Shown here in pieces: positions 57,106 through 64,000 of a stretch of 64,000 bases of DNA (positions are counted from its first letter, which is position 1; each line of letters begins with the position of its first letter). The position numbers and the translations under genes were made by a program. Source of the DNA: an uncultured Alphaproteobacteria bacterium (lineage in GTDB: Bacteria; Pseudomonadota; Alphaproteobacteria; HIMB59; GCA-002718135); contig CACGZD010000004.1 in assembly GCA_902577425.1 (NCBI GenBank), positions 1 through 64,000 on the forward strand, in the 5' to 3' direction. The notes beneath the pieces are model-generated. The model was given only the letters and a program-made list of their open reading frames with translations, was not told the DNA's origin and searched no databases.

Positions 57106-57729
57106 TTATAAAATTCTTTTAAATTGTTTAGGGAAATTTGATTTAATAAACTCAAAACAAATTTTTTTTGATTGTATTCTATTAAAAGTATCAGGGTCTT
57201 CTAATTGATCTAACCATAAACCCATTATTAAAGCTTGAAAACCTCTTGCTATATTTTTTTCAGACAATTTAACTTTTTCCTTTTTTATTAAATCCAAAAA
57301 GATATTTTCAGTAACTGATTGATAATATAAATCACGATCTTTACATATTTGATGATAAGAAGGTTTGTATTTAATTTCACTAAAAAAAGTAAACCAAACA
57401 GCTATTTTTTCTCTGGTACAGATTTTTTTACTAAAATCATTCTTAATAATTCCTATTATTTTTTTTCTTGGATCACTTCCAGCTTTAGAAATACTTTTTT
57501 GAAATGAGAGAAGATATTCATTCGAAATAAATTTTAAAGTTTCAATTAATAACAGTTCTTTACTTTTGAAATGAAAATTTACTATACCTTGAGATAAACC
57601 TGCCCCTTGAGAGACATCTTGCATTGTTAATTGGTGTATTCCTTTTTTTGATAAATTCTTAATTGTTGAAGATATCAATTTTAAATTACTATTTTTCTTA
57701 TTTTCTAATCTAATATTTCGGTGTCTCAT
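57106..57729 (-). CDS. TetR/AcrR family regulator, BetI-like
   Basis: A 207-residue repressor candidate. The N-terminal helix-turn-helix is at about residues 35-54 (MQDVSQGAGLSQGIVNFHF), and the C-terminal ligand domain has the KIAVWFTFFSEIKYKPSY pattern of BetI relatives, which control choline and betaine genes. It is the first gene of the leftward TetR - dehydrogenase - potBCA operon and is divergent from the flavoprotein operon. A perfect palindrome lies 58 bases upstream of its ATG. Likely regulates itself and both operons. Confidence 0.9.
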   Translation of the reverse strand: MRHRNIRLENKKNSNLKLISSTIKNLSKKGIHQLTMQDVSQGAGLSQGIVNFHFKSKELLLIETLKFISNEYLLSFQKSISKAGSDPRKKIIGIIKNDFSKKICTREKIAVWFTFFSEIKYKPSYHQICKDRDLYYQSVTENIFLDLIKKEKVKLSEKNIARGFQALIMGLWLDQLEDPDTFNRIQSKKICFEFIKSNFPKQFKRIL

Positions 57730-57787
57730 AAAATTATAAAAACATTAATAGTTTTTCATAAAAAGCTTGATTTTACAAGAAATTTGG

Positions 57788-57803
57788 TTGAATGGTCATT
57801 CAA
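57788..57803. promoter_or_regulatory. Predicted TetR operator, site C
   Basis: TTGAATGGTCATTCAA, a perfect palindrome with 7-base arms around GT, in the 93-base region between the TetR gene and the divergent flavoprotein operon. A TATAAG -10 candidate (57809-57814) lies just downstream on the plus strand, so binding would block that promoter. Shares arms and spacing with site A. Confidence 0.78.
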
Positions 57804-57822
57804 AGAAATATAAGAAAATACT

Positions 57823-59451
57823 ATGAACAAATCTAAATATGATGTTGCGATTATTGGTGGAGGTCATAATGGGCTTACAACAGCATGTTATTTAGCAAAA
57901 GCTGGACTAAAGGTTATTGTTGTAGAAAGACATGATTATGTGGGAGGAGCTGCTGTCAGTAGAGAGCTTCATCCGGGTTGGACTTATTCAAACTGTTCAT
58001 ATGTTTGTAGTTTACTTAGACCTGAAATTTTTAGAGATTTAGAATTATCCAAACATGGATTACAAATCATTCCATATGAAGGTAGTGCTAGTATGCTTAA
58101 TGATGGGAGATTTTATGCTCACTATCAGGATCACGATTTAACTTATAGGTCCATTGCTCAATTTTCAAAAAAGGATGCTGAGGCTTATGATAGATTTGGA
58201 AAAGATGTGATGCGACAATGTAAAATTATTAAACCTCTTTTAAAAATGACACCTCCTGACCCAACTTCTTTTAAGCCAAAAGATATAATGGGTCTTTTTG
58301 AATTTGCAAAATATTTTGCTGCTAAAGATGAACTTGGAGGTTTAGGAGAAAAAGAAATATATGACACAATTCGTTTCTGGACAATGAGCGTCAGAGATTA
58401 TCTCGAAGAATATTTTGAATCAGAAATTGTCAAAGTACATTTAGCTGGTTCTGCAATTATTGGAACAGCGCTAGGTCCCTATTCTCCAGGATCTGCATAT
58501 GTATTGCTGCATCATTATATGGGAGAAGTAGATGGTACTGTTGGGGCGTGGGGTTATGCTAGAGGGGGTATGGGTTCAATTACAAAAGCTATGGCATCCT
58601 CTTTTAAATCAAAAAATGGAGAAATTAAAGCTAGTTCACCAGTCACAAAAATTCTTATTAAAAATAATAAAAGTTATGGCCTTGTTCTTGAAAATGGTGA
58701 TGAAATTTATGCTGATAAAATAGTTTCAAACCTTGATGTCAAAAGAACTTTTTTAAAAGTTGTTGAGGAGAAAGAATTACCTAATGATTTTTACAAAGCA
58801 GTAAAAAATTTTAAAATTCGAGGTTCTTCAGGAAAATTAAATATTGCTCTTGATGATCTGCCTATTTGGAAAAGTATTCCAGAGGGTGATCCAGCTGGAA
58901 CAGGTGATTTACATATAACGCAAAATATTGAAGAGATGGAAGGAGCATATGATGATTGGAAAGATGGTAAGTGGTCTCAATTTCCGTATGTTGATATGTG
59001 TATTCCAAGTATAAATGATCCCACTATGGCTCCTCAAGGAAAACACTATATGTCTGTTTTTATTCAATATGTTCCATACAATTTAGCAGATGGCGGATGG
59101 ACAGAAGAAAAGCGTCTTGAATTTGGCAAACATGTGATGAGTAGGATTGGAAATTATTCAACAAACTTCAATGATATCATTAATCATGCAGAAATTAGAA
59201 CTCCTAAAGAATTAGAAGCAGAAGTTGGATTAACTGAAGGAAATATTTTTCAAGGTGAGCTTACCATGGATCAGTTAATGTTTAATCGTCCTGTACCTGG
59301 TTATGCTCAATATAAAACACCTATAAAAAATCTTTATATGTGTGGTTCTAGCACCCATCCTGGCGGAGGAGTAATGGGAGCACCTGGAGCAAATGCTGCA
59401 AGAGAAATATTAAAAGATTTAAACAAAAAGATATCAACACATTATATATGA
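57823..59451 (+). CDS. Phytoene-dehydrogenase-like FAD oxidoreductase (COG1233), copy 1
   Basis: A 542-residue flavoprotein. FAD motif AIIGGGHNGLTTACYLAKAG is followed by VVERHDYVGGAA; the C-terminal block MCGSSTHPGGGVMGAPGANAA is typical of the COG1233/PYROXD2 group. These are not carotenoid enzymes as a rule; most are uncharacterised oxidoreductases. First gene of a five-gene rightward operon directly behind operator C. It overlaps the next gene, a paralogue, by four bases. Confidence 0.88.
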   Translation: MNKSKYDVAIIGGGHNGLTTACYLAKAGLKVIVVERHDYVGGAAVSRELHPGWTYSNCSYVCSLLRPEIFRDLELSKHGLQIIPYEGSASMLNDGRFYAHYQDHDLTYRSIAQFSKKDAEAYDRFGKDVMRQCKIIKPLLKMTPPDPTSFKPKDIMGLFEFAKYFAAKDELGGLGEKEIYDTIRFWTMSVRDYLEEYFESEIVKVHLAGSAIIGTALGPYSPGSAYVLLHHYMGEVDGTVGAWGYARGGMGSITKAMASSFKSKNGEIKASSPVTKILIKNNKSYGLVLENGDEIYADKIVSNLDVKRTFLKVVEEKELPNDFYKAVKNFKIRGSSGKLNIALDDLPIWKSIPEGDPAGTGDLHITQNIEEMEGAYDDWKDGKWSQFPYVDMCIPSINDPTMAPQGKHYMSVFIQYVPYNLADGGWTEEKRLEFGKHVMSRIGNYSTNFNDIINHAEIRTPKELEAEVGLTEGNIFQGELTMDQLMFNRPVPGYAQYKTPIKNLYMCGSSTHPGGGVMGAPGANAAREILKDLNKKISTHYI

Positions 59452-60914
59452 AAAAATTTGATGTAATAATAATTGGAGGTGGGCACAATGGTTTAGTTGC
59501 ATCTTCATATCTAGCCAAAAAAGGTAAAAAAGTTTTGGTAATTGAAAAAAATGAGCATGTTGGAGGATTGGCGGAATATGCAAATTCACTAAATTGTATT
59601 TCTCCAATCATTAAAAAAGAATTAAATATCAATATTCATAATATTGAAGATACAAATTACATTATATCTCTTGAAGATAATCAAAATCATACAATACTAG
59701 AGAATAAAAAAGATAAACTATCTTTTATAAAAACAAATGCTGATCAAAGTGATCAGAAAACATTTTTATCAATTATTAATAACTATAAATTATTTTCAAA
59801 AACTCTTGGTTCTTTTATGTATCAAAAACCCCCAAGAGTTAAATCAGGAAAAAGGTCAGACTTATTTCAATTAATTTCCATGGGATGGAATATTAGAAAA
59901 TTAGGTAAAAAAAATATGCGAGAGCTATTAAGAGTAATTGGTTTAAATATTGCTGATGATTTAGAAGATAATTTAAATAATGATAACTTAAAGAGTTTAT
60001 TATCCCATGAATCAGTTTTGGGCTCAAACTTGGGGCCTAGATCTCCTGGCTCAATATTAACTTTACTTTATAAGCAGGCAATCAATGATAATATTTTTAA
60101 TTTAAAGAATATAGAAGTTACCAACTATATTAATCAATTAGAAGATTATTGTAAAAAAAATACAGTAGAAATCATTAAATCCTCTGAGGTTAAAAAAATA
60201 GTAACTAAGGATAACTCTGTTACTGGCATTCAATTAAACAATGACGAAATTATAGAATCAAAATATGTTATGTCTAATGCCGACCCTAAAACCACTTACT
60301 TAAATTTATTAGGTGCAGAAATATTAGATACTGATTTTATTAGAAGAATTAAAAATTTTAGAAACAAAGGAAATGTTGCTAAACTTGAATTAGTTTTAGA
60401 AAATGAGATTAATATTAAAAATATTGATAAGAAAATGTATGGAAAATTTATTTACGCTCCAAGTATAAAATATATAGAACATGCATTTAATGCTAATAAG
60501 TATAATCAGTACTCTAAAAATCCATGTTTGGAATTTTATGTTAATGCTAATACTTTGTCAGCCAACATTTATTATGTTCCATATTTAGTTAATGCTAGTC
60601 ATCAAGAAAATGAAGTAATTGAAAGGTGTGTTGGTATTTTAAGGAAATTTATTCCAGATATGAAAATAAAAAAACAAGAACTTATTACTCCAAATCAAAT
60701 GGAGGAAAAATATAATATAGCTGGTGGTCATTGGCATCACGGTGATTTAGAAATAGATCAATTATTTATGATGAGACCTTTTTATGGATCTTCTCAATAT
60801 TCAACTCCTGTTAACGGTTTATATTTATGTAGTGCTGGCACTCATCCTGGAGGAGGATTAACTGGTATCAATGGTATTAATGCAGCAAAAAAATTAATAG
60901 AGGACACAAAATAA
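59448..60914 (+). CDS. Phytoene-dehydrogenase-like FAD oxidoreductase (COG1233), copy 2
   Basis: A 488-residue paralogue of the preceding protein with the same FAD motif (IIIGGGHNGLVASSYLAKKG) and C-terminal CSAGTHPGGGLTGINGINAA. It is shorter and more divergent in the middle, where several blocks of copy 1 are reduced. A four-base overlap with copy 1 suggests the two form a complex or act in sequence. The start overlaps as ATGA. The stop overlaps the GcvT-like start by one base. Confidence 0.86.
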   Translation: MKKFDVIIIGGGHNGLVASSYLAKKGKKVLVIEKNEHVGGLAEYANSLNCISPIIKKELNINIHNIEDTNYIISLEDNQNHTILENKKDKLSFIKTNADQSDQKTFLSIINNYKLFSKTLGSFMYQKPPRVKSGKRSDLFQLISMGWNIRKLGKKNMRELLRVIGLNIADDLEDNLNNDNLKSLLSHESVLGSNLGPRSPGSILTLLYKQAINDNIFNLKNIEVTNYINQLEDYCKKNTVEIIKSSEVKKIVTKDNSVTGIQLNNDEIIESKYVMSNADPKTTYLNLLGAEILDTDFIRRIKNFRNKGNVAKLELVLENEINIKNIDKKMYGKFIYAPSIKYIEHAFNANKYNQYSKNPCLEFYVNANTLSANIYYVPYLVNASHQENEVIERCVGILRKFIPDMKIKKQELITPNQMEEKYNIAGGHWHHGDLEIDQLFMMRPFYGSSQYSTPVNGLYLCSAGTHPGGGLTGINGINAAKKLIEDTK

Positions 60915-62116
60915 TGAATACAGAAAAAATTTCATATAAAAAACCTCTATTAGAAACACCTTTTCATGAAAGAACATTTGAGCACTGTTTTGCAAATGAT
61001 TGGTATAGATGGGCTGGGTATAAAGTTGCAAAAGAATACTCTTCAACAGAACTTGAGTACACTTCAATGAGAAATACTGCAGGAGTAATAGATATTACTC
61101 CAATGCACAAATATGAAATTAAAGGTAAAGATGCAAAATCATTTATTAATAAGTTAATTACAAAAGATATTACTAAAATTCAATCTAATCAAGTTGCATA
61201 TGGTATATGGTGCAATGAAGATGGAATGGTGATTGATGATGGAACAATATTTTGTTTAAATGAAAATCATTATAGAATTTTTTGTGCAGAACGAAATCTT
61301 AATTGGTTTTGTGATACAGCTACTGGATTTAATGTAACTATTGAAGATATCAGTCAATCAATAGCAGCCCTAGCATTTCAAGGTCCTCTATCTTGTAAAA
61401 TATTAAATTTATTAAAGGTAGAAAATATTGAAAATCTTAAACCATTTCATTTTAATGATTTTAATCTTGAAAAACATAATGTCACAATTTCTAGAACAGG
61501 TTTTTCTGGAGATTTGGGTTATGAAATATGGTGTGATCCTTCTCAAGCTATTGATGTATGGGATAGTTTATTTAAATTTAATAGAGATTATAAAGTACTA
61601 GCAGCAGGAATGAACGCACTTGAAATGGTGAGAATTGAAGCTGGATTTATTCAACCTAATGTAGATTTTATGTCTGCGGAACAAGCTTTAAGACCAAATA
61701 GAATGAGAAATCCTTATGAATTAGGTTTAGGTTGGTTAGTAAATCTAGAAAAAGAGTACTTTACTGGAAAACAAGCATTAATTCGACATAAAGAAAATGG
61801 GCCTGAAAAAAAACTCGTGGGATTGGATGTCGAAGGAGATAAGCCTGCTGTGGGCTCTGTACTGTACGATAATATTAAAAAAAATCAAGCCAAAGAAATT
61901 GGTATAGTTACTGCAGCAATGTGGTCCCCTGTCCTAAAATCTAATATTGCGATTGGATTTGTAAACAAAGAGCATTATAATTTAGGGTCAAATGTTTATG
62001 CTGAAATATATCATCCAGAAGAGTTGGATTACAGAAAAATTTGGGCTGAATGCAAAGTGGTTAAAAAGCAATTTTTTAACAATCCAAGAAAAAATGCTAT
62101 ACCCGCATTAACATAA
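60914..62116 (+). CDS. GcvT-family aminomethyltransferase-like protein
   Basis: A 400-residue protein of the GcvT/DMGDH-C fold, which passes one-carbon units from substrates to tetrahydrofolate. Recognisable segments are MRNTAGVIDITPMHKYEI, the RTGFSGDLGYEIW block and the C-terminal LVGLDVEG barrel. Relatives include glycine-cleavage T protein, sarcosine and dimethylglycine dehydrogenase domains, and DMSP demethylase DmdA. I cannot assign DmdA. Position after two flavoproteins suggests demethylation chemistry. One-base overlap with the upstream gene. Confidence 0.86.
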   Translation: MNTEKISYKKPLLETPFHERTFEHCFANDWYRWAGYKVAKEYSSTELEYTSMRNTAGVIDITPMHKYEIKGKDAKSFINKLITKDITKIQSNQVAYGIWCNEDGMVIDDGTIFCLNENHYRIFCAERNLNWFCDTATGFNVTIEDISQSIAALAFQGPLSCKILNLLKVENIENLKPFHFNDFNLEKHNVTISRTGFSGDLGYEIWCDPSQAIDVWDSLFKFNRDYKVLAAGMNALEMVRIEAGFIQPNVDFMSAEQALRPNRMRNPYELGLGWLVNLEKEYFTGKQALIRHKENGPEKKLVGLDVEGDKPAVGSVLYDNIKKNQAKEIGIVTAAMWSPVLKSNIAIGFVNKEHYNLGSNVYAEIYHPEELDYRKIWAECKVVKKQFFNNPRKNAIPALT

Positions 62117-62136
62117 AATGGAAAAAACATTTTTTT

Positions 62137-63288
62137 ATGGAATTTAATCTTTCAGAAGAACAAAATCTTTTAATTGATACTACTAAATCATTTGTAAAGG
62201 CAGAACTATTACAACATGAAGAATTGTTGGAAAAAACAAACAATTTGCCAAAAGAATTGTATGATGAAATTAAGAAAAAAAGTATTGAAGCAGGTTTATA
62301 TGCTTGCAATATGCCAACTGAACATGGTGGAGGTGGTTTAAATGCTTTTGATTTAACTTTAGTAGAAAAACATCTTGGATTTGCATCACTAGCTTTAGCA
62401 GAAATTGCCTGGCGACCTCAAAATATTCTAATGGCTTGTGAAGGTGAGCTGGTAAATGAATACTTAAAACCTACTATTACTGGCGAGAGAAAAGACTGTA
62501 TTGCAATGACTGAACCTGGAGCAGGTTCAGATTTACGTGGGATGAAAACAAAGGCAGTTAAAGACGATAATGATTGGATTATAAACGGAACTAAACATTT
62601 TATATCTAATGCTCACATCTCTGACTTTGTTGTTCTTTTCGCTTCAACAGGTGAAGATGATAAAGGTAGAAATTTACTTTCATGTTTTTTAGTTGATTTA
62701 AAACAAAAAGGAGTTGAAGTTGCTAAAGGGTATGACTGTGTCTCTCACAGAGGTTATGTTAATAATATATTACATTTTAATGATTGCAGAATCCCAGCAA
62801 GAAATATTTTGGGTGAGAAAGATAAAGGCTTTGAATTAATGAATGTTTGGCTGGAAGCAACTCGATTAACAGTTGCTGCAACTTCAGTTTCTAGAGCAGA
62901 AAGAGCTTTTGATATAGCTTTAGATTGGTCTGCTAATAGAAAACAATTTGGAAAAGTAATAGGAAAGTTTCAAGGTGTTTCATTTAAACTAGCTGATATG
63001 GCCACTGAAATTAAGCTTGGAAACTTAATGTTAATGGAATCAGCTTGGAAAATTGATCAAAAAACACTTACTTCTCAAGATGCTGCTATGACAAAATTAT
63101 TTTGTACGGAAATGTTAAGCAGAGTTTCAGATGAAGCAATTCAAATTTGTGGAGGTATGGGGTTAATGGCAGATATACCTCTAGAAAGAATATGGCGAGA
63201 TGCAAGAATAGAAAGAATATGGGAAGGAACGAGTGAGATACAGAGACATATTATATCCCGCTCTTTATTAAGACCACTTGGGGCTTAA
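62137..63288 (+). CDS. Acyl-CoA dehydrogenase family protein (copy 2)
   Basis: A 383-residue acyl-CoA dehydrogenase. FAD segments are AMTEPGAGSDLRGM and IISNAHISDF-like; the likely catalytic Glu is in WEGTSEIQRHI. It is only distantly similar to copy 1. It starts 20 bases after the GcvT-like gene and overlaps the acyl-CoA synthetase start by one base, so dehydrogenation is probably tied to an acyl-CoA formed by the next gene product. Confidence 0.92.
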   Translation: MEFNLSEEQNLLIDTTKSFVKAELLQHEELLEKTNNLPKELYDEIKKKSIEAGLYACNMPTEHGGGGLNAFDLTLVEKHLGFASLALAEIAWRPQNILMACEGELVNEYLKPTITGERKDCIAMTEPGAGSDLRGMKTKAVKDDNDWIINGTKHFISNAHISDFVVLFASTGEDDKGRNLLSCFLVDLKQKGVEVAKGYDCVSHRGYVNNILHFNDCRIPARNILGEKDKGFELMNVWLEATRLTVAATSVSRAERAFDIALDWSANRKQFGKVIGKFQGVSFKLADMATEIKLGNLMLMESAWKIDQKTLTSQDAAMTKLFCTEMLSRVSDEAIQICGGMGLMADIPLERIWRDARIERIWEGTSEIQRHIISRSLLRPLGA

Positions 63289-64000
63289 TGTCCAAAAATT
63301 TTAAAAAACTTTTTCAACCTAAAAGTTTAGCTATTGTTGGAGGTTATTGGGCTGATTTTGTTGTTGAGGGAAATCGTAAATTAGGATTCAAAGGTCCAAT
63401 TTGGCGAATTAACCCAAATAGAAAAAGTGATAAAAAGAATAAATATTATAAAAGTATAAAAGAATTACCTGGTATACCTGATTGTGTATACATAGCTGTA
63501 TCTAGAGATTTAACTATAGATGCTATAAAAGAATTTCAATCTATTGGAACTGGAGGAGCAGTATGCTTAGCTTCTAGATTTTCTGAAACAAATTCTAAAG
63601 AAGGTTTAAGAAAAACTAACCAATTAATAAAAAATGCTAATGGTATGCCCTTTTTAGGTCCAAACTGTTATGGATTTATTAATTATCTTGATAAAGTATC
63701 TGTCTGGTCTGATCAAGTTGCTGGTGAGCCAACAAAAAAAGGAATTGCTTTTATTTGTCAAAGTGGAACTATAGGTAACACTATTAGTTTTAATGAAAGA
63801 TCACTTCCACTTGGTTATATTATTTCTGTTGGCAATCAAACTTGTATCACAATAGAAGATATTATTGACTATACATTGAATGATAAAAGAATAACTGCAA
63901 TAGGTGTATATGCTGAAAGTTTTACTAATATAGATTTATTTTTTAAAGTTTTAAAAAAAGCTAAGGATAAAAAGATTCCCATAGCTATTGTTAAAGTTGG
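63288..64000 (+). CDS. NDP-forming acyl-CoA synthetase (acetate-CoA ligase type), 3' end missing
   Basis: The reading frame from the ATG at 63288 is open to the window end (237 codons seen). The N-terminal CoA-binding domain starts FQPKSLAIVGGYW and has GPIWRINPNR and LGPNCYGFIN; the ICQSGTIGNT block then begins the succinyl-CoA-ligase-like domain with the phosphohistidine region. The family joins an acid to CoA with ATP or forms ATP from acyl-CoA. It overlaps the dehydrogenase by one base (TAATG), so it belongs to the same operon. Confidence 0.87.
   Translation, partial: MSKNFKKLFQPKSLAIVGGYWADFVVEGNRKLGFKGPIWRINPNRKSDKKNKYYKSIKELPGIPDCVYIAVSRDLTIDAIKEFQSIGTGGAVCLASRFSETNSKEGLRKTNQLIKNANGMPFLGPNCYGFINYLDKVSVWSDQVAGEPTKKGIAFICQSGTIGNTISFNERSLPLGYIISVGNQTCITIEDIIDYTLNDKRITAIGVYAESFTNIDLFFKVLKKAKDKKIPIAIVKV

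Noticed and set aside
60914-62116. DMSP demethylase DmdA
   Set aside because: Only the general GcvT fold can be read. Clustering with COG1233 flavoproteins and acyl-CoA dehydrogenases does not specify DMSP, so a broad family name was kept.
1-64000. Mobile elements, prophage genes or CRISPR arrays
   Set aside because: No transposase, integrase, phage structural gene, long terminal inverted repeats or regularly spaced repeats were seen.

Overview
The window is strongly AT-rich (roughly 70% A+T by eye), almost fully coding, and reads as a chromosomal piece of a streamlined, probably marine Alphaproteobacterium (SAR11-like or a similar low-GC lineage). Lineage evidence: the recA-alaS-icd neighbourhood, DUF2794, DUF3553 and DUF6356 proteins typical of Alphaproteobacteria, a DksA with only one zinc-site cysteine, a eukaryotic-like NADP isocitrate dehydrogenase, and an alphaproteobacterial LexA box (GTTC-N7-GTTC) before recA. 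No insertion sequence, prophage, CRISPR array or rRNA was seen. One tRNA (Leu, anticodon TAA) was found. No gene-free stretch exceeds 300 bases; the longest (about 22525-22754) holds the recA control region.

Bases 1-39.6 kb are mostly housekeeping genes in short operons. They run: an RND/MMPL exporter (cut by the window start) and a CvpA protein; redoxin-yfgM-bamB-der; DUF2794; glcB; rlmE-guaA; an RND efflux adaptor-pump pair; psd-pssA; a LOG protein and icd; alaS; recA; dksA-DUF3553-moaA-nadK; a VOC protein, tRNA-Leu and a CinA-like protein; map-purB-bolA-grxD-rarD; and a long leftward run parA-glmU-DAHP synthase-nadE-gltX-cimA-trmJ-rpsD, with tsaC divergent from parA. Convergent gene pairs nearly always touch or overlap at their 3' ends.

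From 39.6 kb to the end the window is a catabolic and transport region for amines. It contains two PuuB-like flavin amine oxidases, two PuuA-like glutamine-synthetase-family ligases, a Rieske oxygenase of the quaternary-amine demethylase type, an Atm1-like ABC exporter, agmatine deiminase and N-carbamoylputrescine amidase flanking a DUF6356 gene, an amidase-signature enzyme, a PotD/A/C/B-type ABC importer, two acyl-CoA dehydrogenases, two tandem COG1233 flavoproteins, a GcvT-family protein and the start of an NDP-forming acyl-CoA synthetase.

A BetI-like TetR regulator (57106-57729) heads the operon carrying the importer permeases and ATPase. The divergent promoter in front of it contains the palindrome TTGAATGGTCATTCAA. 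The same design (TTGAAT-N4-ATTCAA) recurs between the Rieske oxygenase and a PuuB-like oxidase, and with one mismatch between the second glutamine-synthetase-like gene and the amidase. I infer a single local regulon for uptake and breakdown of an amine, amide or betaine-like compound. Its substrate is unknown, and this is the most interesting content of the window.
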